NCBI GenBank assembly: GCA_019636945.1
Contig: JAHBWO010000020.1
Coordinates: 1 to 42,450 of the forward strand
Direction: 5' to 3'
DNA from: Nitrospira sp.
GTDB lineage: Bacteria; Nitrospirota; Nitrospiria; Nitrospirales; Nitrospiraceae
DNA: 42,450 nt
Positions within the stretch are counted from its first letter, which is position 1; each line of letters starts with the position of its first letter. Positions 15,753-22,853 of this stretch are shown here, piece by piece. Under the pieces are notes generated by a model. The model searched no databases, was not told the DNA's origin, and saw only the letters and a list, made by a program, of their open reading frames with translations. Position numbers and translations under genes: made by a program.

Positions 15753-16193
15753 CTAGTAACGAAGCGTGGCCGTCGCAACGCTACGACGAGCACCGAAAAA
15801 CTCTTTTGAAAACGATTCGACAACTGCCGGATCATACCCTTTGCAGCTGAAAATGTCGAGGTAGGCATGGTTGGTGGCGTTGGCAAAATGGCCGCTGATC
15901 AAAGACGTGGAAATCAGCTGCACCATCGAATAGCCTGCTACAGGCCCATCGCCAAAATCGACGACCTGACATTCGCCGAAGCGTTTCATTCCGATGAGCT
16001 CACAGAGCTCGACGACATAGCGCTTGATATATTCAGCATCTCGAATTAGCTCAGGATTGCAATCGTGGAGGTCAACAGCGGTGCAGAGTCCCCAGGCTTT
16101 GCCGCTTCCCACCATATCCTGGATAGGACGGGCAGCAGCCTCAGGGGCAGTGGATGGTAAGATCGTCGACTCGGAACTAGCCGAGGTACTCAT
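15753..16193 (-). CDS. Divergent S-adenosylmethionine decarboxylase (SpeD/SpeH) family protein
   Basis: The protein has 146 residues. After an N-terminal extension of about 30 residues rich in Ser/Thr/Ala, it follows the pyruvoyl AdoMetDC layout. GLCTAVDLHDCNPELI matches the strand that in SpeD reads H-x-x-x-D-x-x-x-C-x-x-x-x-L. Q92-L-I-S-T-S-L-I-S-G-H-F aligns with the processing site, where S97 would be the pyruvoyl-forming Ser and H102 the processing His. YLDIFSC (C117) matches the catalytic Cys strand. Several canonical residues differ: the initial His is Cys, and the Glu before the Ser is Thr. SpeD makes decarboxylated AdoMet for spermidine, but divergent members have become arginine or ornithine decarboxylases, so the substrate is open. 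No spermidine synthase gene is nearby. Confidence 0.72.
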   Translation of the reverse strand: MSTSASSESTILPSTAPEAAARPIQDMVGSGKAWGLCTAVDLHDCNPELIRDAEYIKRYVVELCELIGMKRFGECQVVDFGDGPVAGYSMVQLISTSLISGHFANATNHAYLDIFSCKGYDPAVVESFSKEFFGARRSVATATLRY

Positions 16194-16363
16194 AGAGGGG
16201 GGTTCCCTTTCTGTAAGAAGGTTGAAGTGACAGAAGCTGTCATGCGTGAACTATACCATGTTTTTTTCCGATCGTATGGGATGATAAAGAATATTTTGGC
16301 TCCGGCAGGAAGACCATCATCGATTAGTTGACAAGGTCTCAACGCTCAGGAAGAATAGGCACT

Positions 16364-16528
16364 ATGGTCTCTACTTCAGACGTACCTCGAATTGAGTTGC
16401 CTGATCGTCTCTGCACCTGGTGCAAAGTGATCATGACCAAACGGCTGGTCGGGGGAAAACAGTTTATTCATTACACCTGCCCAAAGTGCATTTTCCAGCA
16501 CACTCGCCGTCTGACATCAAAGGCATAA
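16364..16528 (+). CDS. Small zinc-ribbon protein of unknown function
   Basis: This 54-residue protein has two Cys pairs, LCTWCK at about residues 16-21 and TCPKC near 38-42, separated by a short basic segment (VIMTKRLVGGKQFIHY). This fits a single zinc ribbon. The rest is basic, ending TRRLTSKA, so nucleic-acid or ribosome contact is possible but not shown. The ATG at 16364 was preferred because AGG lies upstream and the ribbon follows closely; an in-frame ATG at 16328 would add 12 residues. It stands alone between the divergent AdoMetDC-like gene and a long gap. Confidence 0.6.
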   Translation: MVSTSDVPRIELPDRLCTWCKVIMTKRLVGGKQFIHYTCPKCIFQHTRRLTSKA

Positions 16529-17172
16529 CCACATGACTTTATTTGCCATTTTCATTTCATGGCATTGAAGTTCGCAGGCTCTGCCTAGACGGAATCGGCA
16601 CCTCCATACACCCGTGAGCCCCCAGCGTACATCGCCTCCCTGGTGACAATATCTCACGCGTACCCCAGTCCCGGCAGTCCGAAGCCGCTCAAAGCTTGAT
16701 TCCGGTCTAACTCCGATTAGAACCGGACGGCCCCCTTACTCAACGAACAGAGAGCTATTCAGCGCGATGCAAATGGACGGGGCTATCGGAAGACCTCTTC
16801 TGCCCAGGTCGGCACGGAAACGATTATGCAACCGTTCGACAAGCCATACACGGTTCCATAGCCCCCCCCCCCGCGCTGTAATCGCTCCTTCCGACCAACC
16901 TCGACACCTGAAGACTTGTGCTTAAATCCCATCACCATGTCTCCTGGTTCCATCACCATTGCAAGAAGGTAACAGCAGTCTAAAACGTTCCTGAAACGCT
17001 AGTCAGCATTACCCATACCAATTCGTGGCCCTTCAACTGGCTCAGGGCCCCGAGCAGAGTCGAAGGGTGAGGTTATGGCGACAGGGGAAACCAGAGCATA
17101 CTTGACGGAGTATGTCGAGGATACGAAAAACGAGTCGGCCAGGTCAGTAGAAGCGTTCGGAAACAATCCCGG
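16529..17172. other. Long intergenic region with no supported gene
   Basis: This 640-base stretch holds an imperfect inverted repeat near 16700-16730 (TCCGGTCTAA against TTAGAACCGGA), a run of 11 C at 16862-16872, and a 39-base palindromic element at 17029-17067. No coding sequence with family resemblance or a ribosome site is visible on either strand. Confidence 0.5.
17029..17067. repeat. Imperfect palindromic intergenic repeat element
   Basis: The element begins CCCTTCAACT and ends AGTCGAAGGG, with CTCAGGG and CCCCGAG inside, so both halves can fold back on each other over most of 39 bases. A related fragment (CCCTGAG and then TCGAAGGG) occurs near 19310-19330. It resembles the short palindromic CCCTTCGAC-type repeats scattered between genes in many genomes. 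Confidence 0.5.
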
Positions 17173-17535
17173 TTAAAGTTTTCCCGATACCAATGTACGC
17201 ACTTGCTCCATACGCCGACGGTTGACTCCGAGATCGCTATACCCGGTCCGGGATGCTGAGCGAAACTGAATGGTCTTGGTCGTCTCATCGAGAATAAACT
17301 CGATATCATCGACAAACCGAAGCAGGAGACTGGTGAACTCATAATGGAGGTAGGCCTCATCTTCTTCAATGAGTGTGGCACGGGGCAAACTCGCTATGAC
17401 CGCCTTCAAAGCCTCCTTTGCTTCGACCCGAGATTTCTTGTACCGAAACGGCGCAATGGCATGCGTCTCATCAGTCGCCTGAGTCGAGACACAATTGGGA
17501 CTGGATGGACATGCTGACAAGGTTCGTTCGCTCAT
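17173..17535 (-). CDS. DUF1499 family protein
   Basis: This 120-residue protein starts MSERTLSACPSSPNCVSTQA. The C-P-x-S-P-N-C-V-S block near residues 9-17 is the hallmark of DUF1499, followed by the typical H-x-I-x-P (HAIAPF), then a strand-helix-strand pattern and SRTGYSDLGVNRRRMEQV at the end. The biochemical function of the family is not known; members are often periplasmic or lipid-anchored, but this one has no signal peptide. The ATG overlaps the stop of the FKBP gene by four bases, so the two are translationally coupled as the last genes of a three-gene operon. Confidence 0.8.
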   Translation of the reverse strand: MSERTLSACPSSPNCVSTQATDETHAIAPFRYKKSRVEAKEALKAVIASLPRATLIEEDEAYLHYEFTSLLLRFVDDIEFILDETTKTIQFRSASRTGYSDLGVNRRRMEQVRTLVSGKL

Positions 17536-17939
17536 GGAAGCGTCACTTTACCCTCTCCCACTATGGCACGCAACCAGACTTCGACCACCAGTACCGCATC
17601 GGCCGGAATAAACCCCGGGACGCCTTTGTCACGATAAGCCAGATGTGGGCTGGTGCGAACCCTCCGATACCCGCCGACTTTCATGCCTAGCAGCGCGTGT
17701 TCTACGCCAGCAATCGTCTGACGGCTACCAAGCCGAGTTGTGTGGTCAAGGAGGACGGTATCGTCGACGACTCGAAACACGTCCTTGGGCAGAGACCTGA
17801 TCTGCTCCTCCTGAATCCTCACCTCTTCGCCTTTGTTCAGAAAGATTCGGGAGTTATAGATAACGTAGTCACCTCGCTGAGCTTCTCGCCCCTCCCCTTC
17901 TCGCTCTTCAAGTAGCCGCAGCCCACTGAGTCGTTCCAT
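17532..17939 (-). CDS. FKBP-type peptidyl-prolyl isomerase domain protein
   Basis: This 135-residue protein is mostly one FKBP domain. RGDYVIYNSRIFLNKGEEV matches the first strands. AGVEHALLGMKVGGYRRVRTSPHLAY corresponds to the conserved G-[VI]-E-x-x-L-x-G-M-x-x-G-x-x-R-x-x-x-x-[PS]-x-x-[AG]-Y, and IPADAVLVVEVWL to I-P-x-x-x-x-L-x-F-x-V-x-L. The family catalyses cis-trans isomerisation at proline and aids folding. There is no signal peptide, so it appears cytoplasmic. Parts of the active-site rim differ from canonical FKBP (for example SPHLAY where the usual form is PxxAYG), so activity may be weak. It sits between the DUF2914 and DUF1499 genes. Confidence 0.8.
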   Translation of the reverse strand: MERLSGLRLLEEREGEGREAQRGDYVIYNSRIFLNKGEEVRIQEEQIRSLPKDVFRVVDDTVLLDHTTRLGSRQTIAGVEHALLGMKVGGYRRVRTSPHLAYRDKGVPGFIPADAVLVVEVWLRAIVGEGKVTLP

Positions 17940-17948
17940 GATACAGCC

Positions 17949-19058
17949 TCAGTAGGAAATGGTCGCCAGCGTTGGTTGGGTCTCCCCCTGATCCACCACC
18001 GAGACCGACACCCGCCCAAGGATGCGACCGTCTCCCGCTTCGACATCCACCCGCCAATCACCTGGATCAAGACGTTGCTTGAAGCTATAGGCTCGATAGC
18101 CTCCCTCGCGCCCCCCTGATATCTTGAGTGGAATCTTATCTGCATGGGAAAAAGGCCGGCTGCCATGAGCCCGATAGTACCAGTGATGATAAATCGTGGT
18201 ATTGAGGTCGACCGGGGCGAACACGGCGGTGAAGCAATAGATCGGCGTGTTCGAAGGAAACGTGGTATCCGATCGTTTCCAAAACTCATACCACTGTCTT
18301 TCAAAGGCTAATTCGAATTGGTCTCCGGGTCGCTTGACATCGTGATAGATCCCACCGAACTTCAGCGAGAGCGGCACGGGGGGAATCCAATTCAAAAAAT
18401 AAAACCCGACAAGCACTCCGATCAGCGCCGCAGCAGGAACGGTCACGCCGATACCTTCCTCCCGCGATCGATCTGGATTGTTTCGATAGATCAACTGAGC
18501 CACGCGTAAAATCACCGCGACACTCAGCATCGCCCCGACCACAAAAATTACCACATTCATGTAGCCGGTAATCACGGGCAAGAAAAACGTGAAGAACGCA
18601 AAGCAGACCACCGCGTAGAGACTGACAAGCAATCGAAGATTCGAAAGCCGGTCACGCAAGAACTCATTGGCCACTAAGAGCATGATCAGGAGGGTAAAGA
18701 ACACTGCGGTGCCGGAGAAGGTGGCGCTGCGTGAGTAGAAAATCGTGTAGGCACTGAAGAGGCTGCCTAACAGAAACTGGCTGGCCATGGGATAGTACGG
18801 ACGGCTCTCCAACACCCAGCGCATGAAGGGAGAGGATGCCGCACGCTGTTCAGGATCCGGCGGAGACTCTATTCCGACCCGACCTGTCAACACAATCAAA
18901 GCTCCAAGCATGGCAAGATACAGCAGGAGGATTAAGTTATCTTGAAGCCGGTCTATCCGCGTGAGCGTCAGCGTATCGTACGTCACGCCGGAGAGGAAGA
19001 ACACAGCCGGCATGAACGGTTTTGTGAGAAGAGACTGAACTTTGGTCAGAGGACTCAT
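17949..19058 (-). CDS. Membrane protein with C-terminal DUF2914 domain
   Basis: The protein has 369 residues. The first about 240 contain seven or eight hydrophobic helices (for example around 16-24, 40-58, 90-108, 115-130, 140-185 and 205-225). The last 110 residues form a soluble DUF2914 domain: IYCFTAVFAPVDLNTTIYHHWYY, then GGYRAYSFKQRLDPGDWRVDV and GRILGRVSVSVV. DUF2914 domains are thought to be outside the membrane, but no function is established. The gene is first in an operon with the FKBP gene ten bases downstream. The ATG at 19058 has no clear ribosome site. Confidence 0.78.
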   Translation of the reverse strand: MSPLTKVQSLLTKPFMPAVFFLSGVTYDTLTLTRIDRLQDNLILLLYLAMLGALIVLTGRVGIESPPDPEQRAASSPFMRWVLESRPYYPMASQFLLGSLFSAYTIFYSRSATFSGTAVFFTLLIMLLVANEFLRDRLSNLRLLVSLYAVVCFAFFTFFLPVITGYMNVVIFVVGAMLSVAVILRVAQLIYRNNPDRSREEGIGVTVPAAALIGVLVGFYFLNWIPPVPLSLKFGGIYHDVKRPGDQFELAFERQWYEFWKRSDTTFPSNTPIYCFTAVFAPVDLNTTIYHHWYYRAHGSRPFSHADKIPLKISGGREGGYRAYSFKQRLDPGDWRVDVEAGDGRILGRVSVSVVDQGETQPTLATISY

Positions 19059-19394
19059 GCCGGTACTGTGCGAAATTTCGTTCGATTGTTCGATACAACT
19101 ACTGAATCGTACGGCAGCCTACACCATGCCAGAGACGGATGCTCAACATGGTCATCCATCTCACCCACCCAACCCCAGCGCGCGGCTCGACTGAGCTCGC
19201 CGAAGTCCGAGACGTGACTTTCACCGACCAAGGCCGCACTCTCGTACCTTGTTGGTCGTATCTCGTATTTCGCAAGCGAACGACGCTTCACCGTTCGACA
19301 TACTCACGGCCCTGAGTTTTATCGAAGGGCGAGATATGTTTCACGCGCATGAATCGATGCGAACACGCAATTGGAGGCTTTTTTGAGTATTCCG
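19059..19394. other. Intergenic region with repeat fragments
   Basis: The 336-base gap contains a perfect 10-base palindrome (CGAAATTTCG, 19071-19080) just upstream of the DUF2914 gene. Near 19310-19330 it has a fragment of the CCCTGAG/TCGAAGGG element that is more complete at 17029-17067. No gene is supported. Confidence 0.4.
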
Positions 19395-20456
19395 TCATAC
19401 AAAGGCAGGCAGCGGCGCATACACGACGGGATGCCCGATCACTCGTTCCAACCAGGGTGCCATGTCGTCCTCTGGAAGCGGTGCTTGGTTGAGACGCACT
19501 TCAACCTTGAACTGTTCATGCCCCCCAACAATACCGATGATCGCGGAGGCATCGCCACGATCAGGTAAGAGCGTCTGTGTTTGAAACTCACAGAGCGTAG
19601 CGTAGAGGACCCCATCAGGCTTGATGGCAGTTAATATCTCAGGAAGTTCATCCAGCGGGCAGTGGACCGAGCATCGATACATCAGCCGCGGGCTTGGCTC
19701 AATAGCTTGGAACTCAGCCAACGCCGCTTCGGAAAACCCTGTTAGATAGGCTCGAACCCCGGCCGGCTCAGGATGAAAGGTCTCTGCGAGCTTACTGGAC
19801 GGGACAAGAAATTCAAACGCATCGGACGTATTATACTCAAATTGGCAGGGCCCAAAGGCATCGGGCCATGAGCAGAAGAACGGAAAAGACACGTCAGCGG
19901 GCCGCAGAACGACCGCCTCCTTCTCTACAGAGGTTTCGATCGGAAGATCCAGGAGAGTGATCGCTTCCAGAAATGCCGCTCGCCGCTCGTCCAGCCATCG
20001 CATCCGGTCCGTATCACCCCGCGTTTCCCCTGGGGTGATGACGTGGCTCGTTTGGAGCCGGATTCGAATGAACGAATGCGCATGGCGAAATCCAATCCAG
20101 CACATCGCGCGCGGCTCGTGAAATCTTAGGCGTTCTCGAATGCGCCAAGGATGACTGATGGAGCAATAAGTCCCGATGTCCTGATGACGCTGGTAAACCG
20201 TATGATAGGCACCGGACAGGAGAAAGAAATCCCCGCGCCACCCCTCCCGCACATGGATCAGGGTGACATCTTCCGTCGCCCACGGATCGAGCTGATCGAT
20301 GGCATCGAGAGACGGAACCGTCCATTCCTCGACGTAACAGATAACATCCTGAGCCGGCGAGACTGGTTTCAATCCCAGAGCCGCCAGCCGTTCCCCGACT
20401 GCGAGCGCGTGCTGAAAACTCAATGGCGTCGTCGTTTCCCACCGCCGCTCTCGCAC
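19395..20456 (-). CDS. Hypothetical protein, 353 residues
   Basis: I do not recognise this family. The GTG start at 20456 is supported by AAAGGAAA about nine bases upstream. The protein is soluble, with no signal peptide or membrane segment, and is rich in Trp, His and Pro. Striking stretches are CYVEEWTVPSLDAID, HVREGWRGDFFLLSGAYHTVYQRHQDIG, a Cys/Trp-rich FFCSWPDAFGPCQFEYN near residues 193-207, and a C-terminal half with two ferredoxin-like beta-alpha-beta patterns. The sequence is well composed with normal codon use, so it is very likely real. It is first of a run of minus-strand unknown genes; the next one upstream is the lipoprotein gene 98 bases away. Confidence 0.65.
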   Translation of the reverse strand: MRERRWETTTPLSFQHALAVGERLAALGLKPVSPAQDVICYVEEWTVPSLDAIDQLDPWATEDVTLIHVREGWRGDFFLLSGAYHTVYQRHQDIGTYCSISHPWRIRERLRFHEPRAMCWIGFRHAHSFIRIRLQTSHVITPGETRGDTDRMRWLDERRAAFLEAITLLDLPIETSVEKEAVVLRPADVSFPFFCSWPDAFGPCQFEYNTSDAFEFLVPSSKLAETFHPEPAGVRAYLTGFSEAALAEFQAIEPSPRLMYRCSVHCPLDELPEILTAIKPDGVLYATLCEFQTQTLLPDRGDASAIIGIVGGHEQFKVEVRLNQAPLPEDDMAPWLERVIGHPVVYAPLPAFV

Positions 20457-20554
20457 GGATCATTTCCTTTAGTGCGCCCCGAGGTCAGAGGCAGCACGAT
20501 ACGCACACCGACGACCGCATCTCCTCCATCAGATTCGATGGAAGTTCCACCCGC

Positions 20555-21202
20555 TCATTTCTGCCGGACCGACCTCAACGCCTTACGCTCGATCATCGTG
20601 TCGCCCAGCAGTCGCTCAATTCCATCCCGCAAGGTGGCGGAGAGTTGCTCCTGCACATCGTCATTGTTGAACCAAAAGACGGTCCGCGAACGGGCCCCTT
20701 CTACTCTGCGAATAGTGGTGCTGTGATCCGACTGATTTTGTGCCTGCACATGAAAGCGACTGCTGGTTTCAATCACCGTCGAAAAGACCCGGCTCTTGGC
20801 ACTCGCTGAAAAATCTTGCACCTGCCCGGTGATGACGATGTCCGCATCAGGCACCGCGCCGGCCGGAGCGACACGTACGTTCCAGACACGATCGTTCCAC
20901 CCTCGTGTTTTCAATCGGTCCGCAAGCCGCTGCGTGAGCATCTCAGCGAGTCGATCGCCCGGCACATTGAAATACGTCGTGCCTCCCCAAAGATGCGTGC
21001 GTGTCCCGACACGGCTCTTGTCCGTCCGTCGATCTTCAAAGGGTTCAATGACGATCTTGACTGGCTCGATGTCGGTCACCTGTACCATTGGCAGCTTTTC
21101 ACGTAAGTCGAGAGTCCGCACCTCTCCAGTTCCCCGACAACCGGCCAACATAGCCGCCACCATGATGGCACAGCCCAGAACTCGCAACGACGATGGCTTC
21201 AC
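20555..21202 (-). CDS. Lipoprotein of unknown function (YajG-like)
   Basis: The 215-residue protein starts at a GTG at 21202 with AGGGAGG about six bases upstream. This start places a short basic N-terminus before a hydrophobic core and the lipobox L-A-G-C near residue 21, so it should be acylated and membrane-anchored. The mature part has VKIVIEPFEDRRTDKSRVGTR, then FNVPGDRLAEMLTQRLADRL and DADIVITGQVQDFSASA. The pattern of an [IV]-x-x-F-x-D-x-R strand, an oligomerising helix and an I-x-G-x-[VI] strand recalls YajG and related outer-membrane-associated lipoproteins. The similarity is at fold-pattern level only, so the function is unassigned. Confidence 0.72.
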   Translation of the reverse strand: MKPSSLRVLGCAIMVAAMLAGCRGTGEVRTLDLREKLPMVQVTDIEPVKIVIEPFEDRRTDKSRVGTRTHLWGGTTYFNVPGDRLAEMLTQRLADRLKTRGWNDRVWNVRVAPAGAVPDADIVITGQVQDFSASAKSRVFSTVIETSSRFHVQAQNQSDHSTTIRRVEGARSRTVFWFNNDDVQEQLSATLRDGIERLLGDTMIERKALRSVRQK

Positions 21203-21285
21203 AGGCGCCTCCCTGTCAAAGTTGGGACATAGTAGTGGGCACAGTCTACCCAAGTTGGGCCTCGGAGACAATTAGGATTACATGG

Positions 21286-21906
21286 TTAGCGAGTCACGAT
21301 AGGGAGCATGGCCTGAAAGGTCTCGCAGGCCACGTGAGGCAGCTGCCCGTTCTGAATGTTCACATCCTCAAAAGAAAAACACCGTAACACCTTGATCAGT
21401 GATCGCTCGGCCACGATGGCGGCAATCTGAGCTTTTCGATCGTGCGTGATCGGAAAGGTATAGCCCTCTCCCCGTTTCCACTCCCAGAGCGCCGGGGCCA
21501 GCGACAATTCCAGCCCTCTTCCCGCCACTTGGTGATATCGCCCAAGAAGCTGCTGCTTATACTGCCGAAGCTCACCGCCTTCCAACAGCAGGGCACACAC
21601 CACGTAATGCCCCCACCAGACCAACGTACGAAACGTGAACGTCTGCCCGCCCTGGAAGTGTTTGGGATAATCGAGATACTGATAGGGGAAATCCTCCAGA
21701 TGCTCCCCCTTTACTAGCTGATGGGCCTTTGAGTCAAAACCGGGAGGGGTCATGAGCGTGACAGCGGGAAGGTCCGCTTGCAGCGCCCGGTGCGTCCCTT
21801 CGAGCATGCGTCGGATCTTCGCAGTGATCACAGCTTTCCGTCGAAACAACTGTGCATCCGCCAACAACGTTGTCTCATCATCAGTGAACGCAAGTGACTG
21901 AGGCAT
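21286..21906 (-). CDS. Hypothetical protein, 206 residues
   Basis: I do not recognise this protein. It is soluble, with helical N-terminal residues about 10-45 (LLADAQLFRRKAVITAKIRRML), then an aromatic-rich block with FPYQYLDYPKHFQGGQTFTFRTLVWWGHYVV and a basic middle (LRQYKQQLLGRYHQVAGRGLEL). The end, RSLIKVLRCFSFED, looks like a helix-strand pair. Composition and length argue for a real gene even though the start has no strong ribosome site. It lies between the lipoprotein gene and the Cys-rich protein genes in a same-strand run. Confidence 0.6.
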   Translation of the reverse strand: MPQSLAFTDDETTLLADAQLFRRKAVITAKIRRMLEGTHRALQADLPAVTLMTPPGFDSKAHQLVKGEHLEDFPYQYLDYPKHFQGGQTFTFRTLVWWGHYVVCALLLEGGELRQYKQQLLGRYHQVAGRGLELSLAPALWEWKRGEGYTFPITHDRKAQIAAIVAERSLIKVLRCFSFEDVNIQNGQLPHVACETFQAMLPIVTR

Positions 21907-21960
21907 CGCATCACATAGGAATGAGCTGGTCTATTCTGGCTATCACCTGACAGCGGTCAG

Positions 21961-22332
21961 CTATTTTTGGCGCGTTTCAAAGGCCAAGACCGTGACGTCG
22001 TACAGACGCCGACAGTCGGCACAGCGAAGCCGCACCAGATCCTGAAACACATCCATCTCCCGAAGGGTGAGTGAGGCAGCATGGGCAGCAACACAAGCCT
22101 TGAGATAGTCTTCCCCGGGCGGTTCGTCTCGGGAAGCCACTTCTACAGCCGCTAGCTGCGCCGACGAGGTAATTGCGGTGACGGTCGCAATACTCAGATA
22201 GTGGGCCGACTTGCAGGAACTGCAGAGGAGAACCACCGCGTTCTCCTCTGTCATGCGCTTGACTGTCACACAGAGGGGATGAACCGACCAGCATTGCTGA
22301 AGAAAGGCCCCACTCCGGATGACCTGTGTCAT
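21961..22332 (-). CDS. Small Cys-rich protein with two CxxC pairs, unknown function
   Basis: The protein has 123 residues from the ATG at 22332; an upstream in-frame start at 22359 would add nine. Two Cys pairs, LLCSSCKSAHYL and LRCADCRRLYDV, are about 65 residues apart, each followed by a His or Tyr strand as in zinc-ribbon knuckles. Together they could bind one zinc ion, or the fold could be an obligate dimer. There is no signal peptide. The gene lies 100 bases past another Cys-rich gene on the same strand. No family name can be given. Confidence 0.55.
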   Translation of the reverse strand: MTQVIRSGAFLQQCWSVHPLCVTVKRMTEENAVVLLCSSCKSAHYLSIATVTAITSSAQLAAVEVASRDEPPGEDYLKACVAAHAASLTLREMDVFQDLVRLRCADCRRLYDVTVLAFETRQK

Positions 22333-22431
22333 ATTTCTTCTTGTGAAACGGTGAGGCAACCGCAGACACCCTCACCTAATGTTCAGTTGACCGCTGGTGG
22401 ACATCGAACAGGAACAGAAGAGAACCAGAAT

Positions 22432-22722
22432 TCAAGGTATGGCTGCCGCAGGCGATCCATCGTTGTTCGGAGAAGGAACGAGACTCCCCTCCTGAACCGC
22501 ACGACAAGCCTTGCACACCCGCGGTCTGGCTTTCAGAAAGGAGACCTTCCCGCTGGCAAGACAACTGTAATGGACAAATTCGTCACAGACCGTGCAGCGA
22601 GACCAGCCTCCGCGAAGCATGGTTTTGTCCCGATAGAGATCTTCTCGGCACACTCGGCATAGGCGCGCTTGAACTGGAAGCGTCATCGGCTCCCACTCAC
22701 CACCAGCTTTTCGAATACTCAT
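22432..22722 (-). CDS. Small protein with PHD/RING-like C4HC3 zinc-binding pattern
   Basis: The protein has 96 residues from the ATG at 22722; the frame is open to 22821. Its central part has eight potential zinc ligands: C22, C25, C43, C46, H51, C54, C70 and C73. The spacing C-x2-C-x17-C-x2-C-x4-H-x2-C-x15-C-x2-C is that of a cross-brace PHD-type finger, a fold known mainly from eukaryotic chromatin readers. The sequence around the His, CDEFVHYSC, also resembles treble-clef knuckles. The C-terminal 20 residues are Pro/Ser/Asn-rich and probably disordered. Function is unknown; bacterial treble-clef proteins with other roles may show similar spacing. Confidence 0.6.
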   Translation of the reverse strand: MSIRKAGGEWEPMTLPVQARLCRVCREDLYRDKTMLRGGWSRCTVCDEFVHYSCLASGKVSFLKARPRVCKACRAVQEGSLVPSPNNDGSPAAAIP

Positions 22723-22853
22723 AAGACCGGAGTATAACGAGGCGATCAGCGGAAAAACAAGCAAGTCTCCGCCTCGATCATTCACCGAATCAAAACGCCT
22801 CCACCAGCGGCTGTTATCCAACAGTCCGGTAATATCCAGACTGGATGTGAGCT

